Positions 7,541-14,762 of a DNA stretch of 30,779 nt are shown here, in pieces. Made by a program: the position numbers and the translations under genes. How positions within the stretch are numbered: position 1 is the first letter of the stretch; every line of letters starts with the position of its first letter. The DNA is from B10-G9 sp964627755 (GTDB lineage Bacteria > Chloroflexota > Anaerolineae > Anaerolineales > UBA11858), in contig CAZVIH010000002.1 in the NCBI GenBank assembly GCA_964627755.1, positions 1 through 30,779 of the forward strand. The letters run 5' to 3'. The notes beneath the pieces were generated by a model that was not told the origin of the DNA, searched no databases, and saw nothing but the letters and a program-made list of their open reading frames with translations.

Positions 7541-8401
7541 ATGACAGATTTATTAGTGGAGTTAGGAGACATTGCTGCAACATCATTACTCACGCTTCAC
7601 TGTCATGCATTGGAGAGTCAATCAAAAAATCCGATACTTAATGATCCAAGAGCAGTTGAAATCGTTGATAAATTGACGCCAGCATTGTCAAAGTCAAAAA
7701 GCAAATTATACAAAAAAATGGCGCAAGGGAAAATAGATAAAAAACTGGTTGTCCACGTCGCTCTACGTGCAAAACGATATGATGAATACATTAGAAGTTT
7801 TTTAGAAAATTTCCCCGATGGAATCATTGTTAACATAGGATGTGGGCTAGATACGCGTTTTCATCGTATTGATAATGGGAAAGTGACTTTTTATGACCTG
7901 GATTTGCCTGAAATTGTAAAAGTTAAAAAGTTCTTCATAGAAGAAAATGATAGATATCATTTCATTGCTTCTTCGGTACTGAATCATGAGTGGATGGCTC
8001 CGCTTTTACAACATAAAGGCCGTTCATTCTTGTTTATGGCTGAAGGTGTTTTTATGTATCTTGATAGTGATTCTGTAAAATATTTGGTTTTGAAATTACA
8101 ATCTCAATTTCCGGGCTCTGAACTTGTGTGTGAAGTATTCAACTCAATATGGTTATCAAAGCCACTAAAAAAAATGATCAATTTCAAGATGCAACATGAG
8201 TTGCATATGGGGAAGGAAGCAACGTATAATTTTGGTATTAGAGATAGTCGCGAGATGGAAAACTGGAATTCTGACATTGAATTTCTTGAAGAATGGTCAT
8301 ATTTTGATGAACCAGAACCAAAAATTGGAATACTTAGATTTTTCAAGAATGTTGAAATCCTTCGGAAGACTCAATGGACTGTTCGTTATAGGTTAAATTG
8401 A
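7541..8401 (+). CDS. Class I SAM-dependent methyltransferase, LCM/TcmP type
   Basis: This 286-residue protein resembles the leucine carboxyl methyltransferase-like / TcmP group of class I SAM methyltransferases. The SAM-binding motif is VNIGCGLDTRF (about residues 97-107, Gly100-Cys-Gly102), followed by the acidic YDLDLPE and the LFMAEGVFMYL signature (about residue 165). Family members methylate carboxyl or hydroxyl groups of polyketides or protein C-termini; the substrate here is unknown. The start is ATG 7541, with AAGGGG six bases before. The GTG start farther upstream lies inside attC. The gene is AT-rich compared with the chromosomal genes to the right. It is a cassette gene between the split attC 7 and attC 8. 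Confidence 0.82.
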   Translation: MTDLLVELGDIAATSLLTLHCHALESQSKNPILNDPRAVEIVDKLTPALSKSKSKLYKKMAQGKIDKKLVVHVALRAKRYDEYIRSFLENFPDGIIVNIGCGLDTRFHRIDNGKVTFYDLDLPEIVKVKKFFIEENDRYHFIASSVLNHEWMAPLLQHKGRSFLFMAEGVFMYLDSDSVKYLVLKLQSQFPGSELVCEVFNSIWLSKPLKKMINFKMQHELHMGKEATYNFGIRDSREMENWNSDIEFLEEWSYFDEPEPKIGILRFFKNVEILRKTQWTVRYRLN

Positions 8402-8427
8402 GAGAAAGAACAACTTTACCTCCTGCA

Positions 8428-8485
8428 ATCTAACCTCCGCTCCAGAGGACGCTTGGGTACGCGCCGCTGAGCTCAATCGTTAGGT
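8428..8485 (+). other. attC site 8 (short class, best preserved)
   Basis: R'' is ATCTAAC (8428-8434), then CTCCGCTCCAGAGGACGC. The right half is GCGCCGCTGAGCTCAATC with R' GTTAGGT (8479-8485). GCTCCAGAGGACGC pairs with GCGCCGCTGAGCTC apart from one extra base and a few mismatches, giving the expected imperfect hairpin. At 58 bp it is the most compact site in the window. Confidence 0.9.
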
Positions 8486-8525
8486 GCACTTAGAAAGATA
8501 GTTATCCGATAAAGGGATATTCAAA

Positions 8526-9413
8526 ATGGTCAATAATACCAAAGACGAAAAAGCATCCAGCACTGCCGGATATACATGTTTTTCGAGAGCATGTGCTACT
8601 CGGGAAAAAGATGAGCTCTTTCGAGGGCAAGATTATATGGCAGAAATATTCCTGCCTACATTCGCAAAGATCATACTTAATGTGCCAGTTTTTCGAAAAG
8701 CATTTATGAATAAGGTTGCACCATCTGGGATATATGAGTATGTAATAGCAAGAACAAAATTGCTTGATGAAATTTTTTTGGATGGATTGGCGAAACGGGT
8801 ATACCAAATAGTACTATTAGGCGCAGGGATGGACACAAGGGCTTTGCGGTTTGCGAGCAAGAACCGGGGAACAAAGATTATTGAACTTGATATTGAGAAG
8901 ACACAACGCCCAAAGATTGAAATATTGAATCGTAAGCAAGTAGAGTTACCAAAAGAACTTGTTTTTGCAGCCATTGATTTTAACCGACAAAGTCTCTCAG
9001 ATGTATTGATGAACGCGGGCTATCAAATGAAAAAGCAAAGCCTTTTTCTGTGGGAGGGGGTCACCATGTATCTAAATTCAGATGCGGTTGACGGTACACT
9101 TGCCTTTATTAGGGAGAGCTCGCAGAAAGGAAGCTGTGTTACATTTGATTACATAATCGCTTCAGTATTAAGGCGGGAAAACAAATTTTATGGGGAAAAG
9201 GAGATATTCGACACCGTATCACAGGCAGGAGAGGGCTGGACATTTGGAATAGAGGAAGGAGAGATTGGAGAATACTTGACTAAGCGTGGCTTCAGAATGA
9301 TTTCGCACTACACCCCTTCTGAACTAGAGCAAAGGTATTTCAGGTTTGAAGATGGAAGTATTCTCAGACGAATCAATGGTACACACTGCGTTGTGCAAGC
9401 TGAAGTAGATTAA
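8526..9413 (+). CDS. Class I SAM-dependent methyltransferase, LCM/TcmP type (second)
   Basis: This 295-residue protein is of the same broad family as the upstream gene but not a recent duplicate: the conserved motifs match, the rest is dissimilar. Motif I is VLLGAGMDTRAL (Gly99, Gly101, Asp103), followed by IIELDIEKTQ for ribose binding and LFLWEGVTMYL (about residue 175). This arrangement fits the SAM methyltransferases annotated as putative carboxyl or O-methyltransferases. AAAGGGA precedes ATG 8526. It is flanked by attC 8 and attC 9, so it forms its own cassette. Two adjacent cassettes with the same enzyme class may be chance or selection for related chemistry. Confidence 0.82.
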   Translation: MVNNTKDEKASSTAGYTCFSRACATREKDELFRGQDYMAEIFLPTFAKIILNVPVFRKAFMNKVAPSGIYEYVIARTKLLDEIFLDGLAKRVYQIVLLGAGMDTRALRFASKNRGTKIIELDIEKTQRPKIEILNRKQVELPKELVFAAIDFNRQSLSDVLMNAGYQMKKQSLFLWEGVTMYLNSDAVDGTLAFIRESSQKGSCVTFDYIIASVLRRENKFYGEKEIFDTVSQAGEGWTFGIEEGEIGEYLTKRGFRMISHYTPSELEQRYFRFEDGSILRRINGTHCVVQAEVD

Positions 9414-9443
9414 AAAAAGATTGAGCATGATTACATTGAGTAC

Positions 9444-9590
9444 ACCTAACCCCCGCTCCACCCGACAGCAGGTTAAGGACAGAGGACCGGGGACGGAGGA
9501 CGAAGGACCGGGGTGAAGAGATCGGGAAAACCCGGCTACGGGTCAAGGATACACACAGGGTTGATGTTTTGCAAAGCCCATTCACTGAGT
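9444..9590 (+). other. attC site 9 (long class, degenerate R')
   Basis: R'' is ACCTAAC (9444-9450), then CCCCGCTCCACCCGACAGC. The loop carries a long GGAC-repeat tract (9476-9512). The right half has CCCGGCTACGGGTC..., then CAGGG...TTTTGCAAAGCCCATTC and a degenerate R' (ACTGAGT, 9584-9590). Left end canonical, right end decayed. Confidence 0.8.
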
Positions 9591-9616
9591 CCGTTTCGTC
9601 GAAGGAGAGTTGTGAA

Positions 9617-11959
9617 TTGAGAAACTTCCAATTGTTGAACATTTTCTTGTGTATATTTGTCTTAACCGCCTGTGTTCCTCCAGCTACATCCACATCCCCC
9701 CCCGCTGTCGAAGATCCTGGAGAGCATCCTGCGGACACTGGACCTCCTAAAGAGCAAATACTCATCACCAGTACATCTGACAGCGGCCCTGGCACCCTGC
9801 GCCAGGCGCTGGAAGATGTCCAGAATGATGACTGGATCGTTTTTGATCCGGATGTATTTCCACCAAATGGACCTGCCACTATCTCGATAATAGAAGAACT
9901 GCCGCATATCCACTCCACCGGCTTGGTGATTGATGCCAGCAATGCCGGCGTGATTCTGGATGGCAGCCAGCTGGAAAGCGATTGGGTAGCCGGATTGCAA
10001 ATCGTCGATGGCGAGGGCATCCAGATAATGGGCTTGCAGATTTCACATTTTTCCGGTCCAGGGATTTCTATTAGCGGGAACTCAACCAAGAATATAATCG
10101 GCGGAGACCGAACGATCGGGGCTGGTCCAACCGGACAAGGAAATCTGATCAGCAATAATATCGAAGGGATTAGTATCGCCACGCCACATTCATCCGCCAA
10201 TGTTATTACTGGCAACCTTATCGGTACAGATGAAGCAGGGGCAGATTGGCTGGGCAATGAGCGTAATGGCGTATCCATAGTTGAAAATGCCCACGATAAC
10301 ACAATTGGTCCTGATAATATCATCGCGAATAATGGAAATTTCGGGATTGTATTCGAACAATCAGCCAAATTGGGAAACACGGATATCCAAAATATCATCT
10401 ATGACAACGGTATTGGTAAAGGACAACCCGCGCAACCTGTTTTCTTCGAGATGGATCTTGCAGCAGGTACCGCAAATGGGATTACCTGCCCCAACTGCAT
10501 GGTAGAGATCTTTTCAACAGCTGACTTTGAGGGTGAAATTTTCGAGGATCAGGCCTCTGCAAATGAGAACGGATACTTCTCCGTCCACAAGTCAGGTGGT
10601 TTTACAGGGCCACTCCTGACAGCAAGAGCCATCAACACGTATAACAGAACGAGTTTATTCTCCTGGCCACCAGTATCGGGCGAAAAGGAAACTCTGGTTT
10701 TGCAGGAGGGAAATAGCTCTCAACGATTCGCGCTGGTTGCCAAATCATCACAATTGCTTGCTAAAAACCATATCGGTGCCTGGTTTGAAGATGTCGGCAG
10801 GTACGGAAATGTTGGTTTTGTGTATAAAAATGGGTTTACAAGGATCCGGATCGGTTCTGTTCAGGGTGAAGGGCAGGGATGGATGACGAGGATCAATGCG
10901 GCTAATCTCTCTGAAGAAGTAGATAAAGTTATTAGCGAATACCATGATCAGGGCTTAGAAATTGTTCTGATACTGGCGGCGGGAGCAGGGATTCCACATG
11001 CTGACGGCATTTTCCTAACAGAAGCGGAGTATGAGATGTATTTAGAGTATGTCGGCTTTGTTGTATCCCACTTCCGGGGCCGGATCGATGCCTACGAGGT
11101 CTGGAACGAACCAGGCCACATGCGTCCTGCTCATTACGCTGAGCTTGTGGAGCGTACGGTTCCAGTTATCCGGGAAGCCGATCCTGACGCAAAGATCATC
11201 ATAGGCGCGCTGCAGGGAAACTGGGACAATGGCTATCCTGGGTACGGAGAGTATCAGCGCAACTCCATGGATCTGCCATACTTGCTCGAACTCATTCAAA
11301 CCGGTGTAGTAGATCAGGTAGATGGAATTTCGTGGCATCCCTACTATGATGTGCTTTTCCAGGATCCATATTATCAGGGCTATCCCAATATGATCCAGGG
11401 TATCAAGGATCTGGCAACAGCCCATGGTTTCACCGGTGAGTATTATGCCGATGAAATCATGTGGACCACCGTGGATGAGCCGAATTGGGATAACGGCCCC
11501 CCTGTCAGCCCCCTGATTGCCATCAAAAACTATACCAGGTCAATAACTGAAAATCGCGGGCTGGACATCAACGTAACGATTAACACCTATTGGCAGGTGC
11601 CGTATGTAGAACCAATTCACAATCTTGCTGACAAAATGGGGGGAGCAGAACCCTCGGATCTGGCTCTCTCATTGGTGACAGTTGAAAATGCTGCTCTGAG
11701 GAGCTACATATTCGAACTGCCGGATGGTGATTACCTGGTTGCATTATGGGCCAACGATAATGCAGTTGAATTTGATCCTGGAATTAACGCAACTCTCACT
11801 ATCCCTGGAATTGCCGCCAGCAAAGTGGTGGGCACAGACGTGCTCTACGGCTTTGAGCAGGAACTCATCTTCGAAATTATTGATGGCGACCTGGTGATCG
11901 AGAACCTGCTGCTCAAGGATTACCCGACCATGATCAAGTTAATCCATCCTACACAGTAA
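9617..11959 (+). CDS. Lipoprotein with beta-helix and GH-A-type glycosidase domain
   Basis: This is a predicted surface lipoprotein of about 780 residues: LLNIFLCIFVLTAC gives a signal and LTAC lipobox. Residues about 45-280 resemble a right-handed parallel beta-helix, with DSGPGTLRQAL and repeated N-x-I-x-G/N-x-I turns as in CSLREA-type proteins. From about 380 a TIM-barrel clan GH-A glycosidase follows, with YEVWNEP (Glu498, likely acid/base), WHPYYD, and YADEIMW (Glu613, candidate nucleophile). A beta-sandwich-like tail ends the protein. It probably hydrolyses or binds a polysaccharide outside the cell; the substrate is unknown. TTG 9617 is chosen because GAAGGAGA precedes it; no ATG is suitable. 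At 2.3 kb it is very large for a cassette gene. Confidence 0.8.
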   Translation: MRNFQLLNIFLCIFVLTACVPPATSTSPPAVEDPGEHPADTGPPKEQILITSTSDSGPGTLRQALEDVQNDDWIVFDPDVFPPNGPATISIIEELPHIHSTGLVIDASNAGVILDGSQLESDWVAGLQIVDGEGIQIMGLQISHFSGPGISISGNSTKNIIGGDRTIGAGPTGQGNLISNNIEGISIATPHSSANVITGNLIGTDEAGADWLGNERNGVSIVENAHDNTIGPDNIIANNGNFGIVFEQSAKLGNTDIQNIIYDNGIGKGQPAQPVFFEMDLAAGTANGITCPNCMVEIFSTADFEGEIFEDQASANENGYFSVHKSGGFTGPLLTARAINTYNRTSLFSWPPVSGEKETLVLQEGNSSQRFALVAKSSQLLAKNHIGAWFEDVGRYGNVGFVYKNGFTRIRIGSVQGEGQGWMTRINAANLSEEVDKVISEYHDQGLEIVLILAAGAGIPHADGIFLTEAEYEMYLEYVGFVVSHFRGRIDAYEVWNEPGHMRPAHYAELVERTVPVIREADPDAKIIIGALQGNWDNGYPGYGEYQRNSMDLPYLLELIQTGVVDQVDGISWHPYYDVLFQDPYYQGYPNMIQGIKDLATAHGFTGEYYADEIMWTTVDEPNWDNGPPVSPLIAIKNYTRSITENRGLDINVTINTYWQVPYVEPIHNLADKMGGAEPSDLALSLVTVENAALRSYIFELPDGDYLVALWANDNAVEFDPGINATLTIPGIAASKVVGTDVLYGFEQELIFEIIDGDLVIENLLLKDYPTMIKLIHPTQ

Positions 11960-11982
11960 TACAATCGCGGGGAATATCAACG

Positions 11983-12207
11983 GTCTAACATCTCAACCCA
12001 GGTGTGATTGCATTCCTGGTCAACACCCACCCTCCCAGGGCGCTTGCGGCGCACTAAGTAGGAGATTTATCAGCAGTAAGGCGACCAGATTCTAGAAGAA
12101 ATGTGTAAGTTGTGCTATGCTCAAAACTACTTACTTTTTACAGCTTGCAACTCACTGGACCAAACGGGTGCCATTACAGGGTGCTTCGTAAAGCTGATCC
12201 ATAAGTA
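11983..12207 (+). other. attC site 10 (unusually long or composite)
   Basis: R'' GTCTAAC (11983-11989) follows the lipoprotein stop. The right-hand long-class motif GGGTGCC...ACAGGGTGCTTCGTAAAGCTGATCC is clear at 12167-12200, ending in a degenerate R' (ATAAGTA, 12201-12207). The 225-bp span exceeds normal attC sizes and the interior is atypical (GGGCGCTTGCGGCGC near 12038). It may be two sites fused by deletion of a cassette. Confidence 0.6.
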
Positions 12208-12260
12208 TTTTTGTTAAACTGGATGAATACGAAGGAAAATGGCAGCAGGATAGATAATCA

Positions 12261-13052
12261 ATGAAGAAAGTCCTAATTGTAATTATTGTGTTGATTTCAT
12301 CCTTCCTGATAAGCTGCCAGGGAGTTAATGCCGGACCAGTAAATACCATGGTGCCTGCAAATGAAGTTGTGATAACGTTATTACCAACTGATTCACCAAC
12401 TCCTATCGCCCAGTCCACGAAGGATGAACAAGAGTCAAGCAGTTATGAATTTCCGTCTTCAATTAATCCTGCAAACCGTTATATGTTCTATCTCCACGGC
12501 AGGATCCTAGAAGATCAAGGTATCCCAGCGATAAGTCCCGAGTACGGTGAGTATCAGTATGATGCTATTCTTCGGACGTTACAGAATTACGGGTTTGTTA
12601 TTATCAGTGAGCGGAGACCGAAAAATGCAAACGTTTGGGAATATGCCCAAAGAACTGCTCAGCAGGTAGACAAGCTACTCGCAGCTAGCGTTCCCCCCGG
12701 CTCAATCACCATTGTTGGAGCCTCGAAGGGCGCAGCCATCGCAACACTCGTTTCCTCTCTGGAAGATAACTCCCAAGTGAACTATGTTTTACTGGGAACC
12801 TGTCACTCAACTCTGATTGATGAGTGGAAAAAACAAGGCCTGATACTTACCGGAAACGTTCTGGCTATCTACGACTTTGTCGACAAAGAGTACTCAGGTT
12901 CCTGCGAGGAACTCTTTAGCTTCTCAAAGGGCAAGGGGCTTAACCGCCATGATGAACTTGTACTGCAGGTTGGCACTGGGCATGGCATACTTTACGAACC
13001 ACTGTCAGAATGGGTTCTCCCTACTGTACGGTGGGCAAACCAGGAATGGTAA
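12261..13052 (+). CDS. Alpha/beta-hydrolase-like lipoprotein
   Basis: This 263-residue protein has an N-terminal lipoprotein signal (KKVLIVIIVLISSFLISC, LISC lipobox) and a Thr/Pro/Ser-rich linker. YMFYLHG (about residue 77) matches the oxyanion strand of alpha/beta hydrolases. The nucleophile elbow is VGASKGA (Ser155), and the catalytic His is probably in GTGHGILY (His241). An acidic partner could be Asp in the IYDFVD segment. This predicts an esterase or peptidase-like enzyme outside the cytoplasmic membrane with unknown substrate. AGGA lies ten bases before ATG 12261, a modest ribosome site. It is a cassette gene between attC 10 and attC 11. Confidence 0.78.
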   Translation: MKKVLIVIIVLISSFLISCQGVNAGPVNTMVPANEVVITLLPTDSPTPIAQSTKDEQESSSYEFPSSINPANRYMFYLHGRILEDQGIPAISPEYGEYQYDAILRTLQNYGFVIISERRPKNANVWEYAQRTAQQVDKLLAASVPPGSITIVGASKGAAIATLVSSLEDNSQVNYVLLGTCHSTLIDEWKKQGLILTGNVLAIYDFVDKEYSGSCEELFSFSKGKGLNRHDELVLQVGTGHGILYEPLSEWVLPTVRWANQEW

Positions 13053-13069
13053 ATGGGTAACTTCCAGCA

Positions 13070-13212
13070 GCCCAACCCCCGCTGCACCTGACTGCCGGTT
13101 CGGTCTACTGACCGGCCAACCGGGATCAAGAGACCGAAGGTGGAAGACCGGGAAAAACAATCCGGCTGCGGGTGCCCTTGACAGGGTGCTTCGCAAAGCT
13201 CATCCGTCATAG
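13070..13212 (+). other. attC site 11 (long class, degenerate R')
   Basis: R'' is GCCCAAC (13070-13076), then CCCCGCTGCACCTGACTGC. The right half is CCGGCTGCGGGTGCCCTTG followed by ACAGGGTGCTTCGCAAAGC and TCATCC, the clearest copy of the long-class insert. R' is degenerate (GTCATAG, 13206-13212). The loop contains CCGGTTCGG/CTGACCGG inverted repeats and AGACCGAAGG repeats. Confidence 0.83.
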
Positions 13213-13245
13213 CGCAAAAGTATAAAACTCTCCAAGGAGGCAAAA

Positions 13246-13947
13246 ATGGTAAAAGTATTGGCAATTAATGGAAGTCCCCGAAAAGGCAAGGGGAATACTG
13301 CTGCGGTCCTTTCTCCCTTCATCCAAGGCCTAACTGATGCCGAAGCAGATGTTGAATTATTCTATGCCAGTAAATTAAAAATTAAACCATGCTCTTGCGG
13401 GAAAATGTATTGCTGGTACGAGAGCCCAGGAGATTGTTGCATTGATGATGAAATGCAAATACTCTACCCAAAGTTAAAGGAAGCTGAAATTCTCGTTATT
13501 GCTACACCAGTTTACATCCCACTTCCTGGCGCCATGCAAAATTTTATTAATCGTCTCTGTCCATTAGTGGAACCTTATCTTGAGTTTCGCCAAGATCGTA
13601 CAAGAGCTCATTTTCGGCAAGATGTATACATCAAGAAAATCTTGTTAGTCTCAACCGGTGGTTGGTGGGAAAAGGAAAACATGAACACTGTAATTCGGAT
13701 TGTTGAAGAACTAGCCGAAAATGCAAGTGTGGAATTCAGTGGGCCAATTCTTCGGCCCCATGCATTTGCAATGAAGCAGGATGGTCAATTCACCGATGAC
13801 GGGGAAGAGATATTGAAAGAACTGAGAAAGCTGGGCAGTGAATATATCCACAAGGGTGTAATGAACCCCTCATCCCTTAAAATGATCAGCCGGCCTTTGA
13901 TTTCTGAAGAAGAACTCAGGCAACGATACAATCAAACACTACGATAA
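13246..13947 (+). CDS. NADPH-dependent FMN reductase / iron-sulfur flavoprotein-like
   Basis: This 233-residue flavodoxin-fold protein has a phosphate-binding loop AINGSPRKGKGNT at residues 5-17 for FMN. It also has a cysteine-rich stretch CSCGKMYCWYESPGDCC (about residues 49-65), as in iron-sulfur flavoproteins and related NAD(P)H:FMN oxidoreductases, then ATPVYIPLPGAMQNFIN contacting the flavin. The fold predicts electron transfer from NAD(P)H to a quinone, FMN or other acceptor. Four Cys in that loop could bind a cluster, but the spacing is not the classic CX2CX2C. AAGGAGG sits six bases before ATG 13246, one of the strongest ribosome sites here. No convincing attC follows; a Rieske gene comes next. 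Confidence 0.85.
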   Translation: MVKVLAINGSPRKGKGNTAAVLSPFIQGLTDAEADVELFYASKLKIKPCSCGKMYCWYESPGDCCIDDEMQILYPKLKEAEILVIATPVYIPLPGAMQNFINRLCPLVEPYLEFRQDRTRAHFRQDVYIKKILLVSTGGWWEKENMNTVIRIVEELAENASVEFSGPILRPHAFAMKQDGQFTDDGEEILKELRKLGSEYIHKGVMNPSSLKMISRPLISEEELRQRYNQTLR

Positions 13948-14235
13948 CAATAAATTATAAGTTTCATGAGCGCCATAACCATCATGTAGATATTAAGCGA
14001 AATGACTAAAAATCAACAATTTCTATTCTCTGAGGTCAGATTTTAATCATGAATTTTAGCTCCGCCGGCTCCACAGAGGACTCCCAATCCTCTCATTCCT
14101 AAATCAAACCCCGGTTTTCCCAGGACATCGGATTCTTTCCCAAACTCCTGATCAAGCTGCCCTATTGGTAAAATTTGATTATCTGCCCTCTTATACTGAG
14201 ATTTACGACAGGAAGATTTTATGCAAGGAGATAAA
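13948..14235. other. Intergenic stretch without recognised attC
   Basis: These 288 bases hold no supported gene. I looked for R''/R' pairs: a CCATAAC occurs near 13973, but no GTTRRRY partner follows. A GAGGACTCCCAATCCTC inverted repeat (near 14078) could be a weak hairpin without a T-run. Either the attC of the flavin reductase has decayed, or the two flanking genes now form one two-gene cassette ended by the site at 14605. Confidence 0.5.
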
Positions 14236-14568
14236 ATGAAATTTGAAAATGTTTTGGAAATATCCCAGTTAGAAGAAAACCAGATGGTTATGGTTATCGT
14301 CGATGGTAAGGAGGTTCTATTGACAAATGTAGATGGCTCCTTTTATGCCATTGCCAACAAGTGCACCCATTTAGGTGGATCCCTGGCAAAAGGTGTTCTA
14401 GACGGACAGATCGTGACCTGTCCCAGACATGGTGCTCAATTCGATGTAAAAACTGGGTTGGTTGTTGGAGAAGCAAAGATCGCAATGATAAAAATGAAAG
14501 TAAAAAATGAAGAGAGCTACCAGGTCAAAGTTGATGGAACTAATATCATGGTAGGGATCCCTGAATAA
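14236..14568 (+). CDS. Rieske [2Fe-2S] ferredoxin-like protein
   Basis: This 110-residue Rieske domain resembles the NirD/ferredoxin component type that shuttles electrons to oxygenases or reductases. The cluster ligands are explicit: CTHLGG (Cys43, His45) and CPRHGAQF (Cys62, His65). The length is that of a single-domain Rieske ferredoxin. I choose ATG 14236 because AAGGAG lies six bases before it; an ATG at 14221 would place that ribosome site inside the gene. The partner is unknown, though the flavin reductase just upstream could donate electrons. That pairing is an inference from order only. Confidence 0.9.
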   Translation: MKFENVLEISQLEENQMVMVIVDGKEVLLTNVDGSFYAIANKCTHLGGSLAKGVLDGQIVTCPRHGAQFDVKTGLVVGEAKIAMIKMKVKNEESYQVKVDGTNIMVGIPE

Positions 14569-14604
14569 GGAAACGCCAATAAAATAGATTAAAAGGGCAA
14601 AATT

Positions 14605-14724
14605 GGCTAACAAGCCCTCTCTCCACCTGTCTACCTGTTACAACTGAAGACTGGGGATTGTAAAAGTTAAGGTTCGGCTGTGGGTGAGCTTCACAGGGTA
14701 CTTCGTAAAGCTCATCTTTTAGGT
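14605..14724 (+). other. attC site 12 (long class)
   Basis: R'' is GGCTAAC (14605-14611), then AAGCCCTCTCTCCACCTGTC. The right half is TCGGCTGTGGGTGAGCTTC, then ACAGGGTACTTCGTAAAGC, TCATC and R' TTTAGGT (14718-14724, one mismatch from GTTAGGT). This is the last clear site of the main array. Confidence 0.8.
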
Positions 14725-14762
14725 AGAAGCGATTTTTTAAACAAAAATATCAGGGTTTCGAT

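Noticed and set aside
9373..10398. 341-codon open frame on the minus strand
   Set aside because: It is antisense to the beta-helix lipoprotein gene and the end of a methyltransferase. Its composition is low-complexity Pro/Ser and it has no ribosome site or family features.
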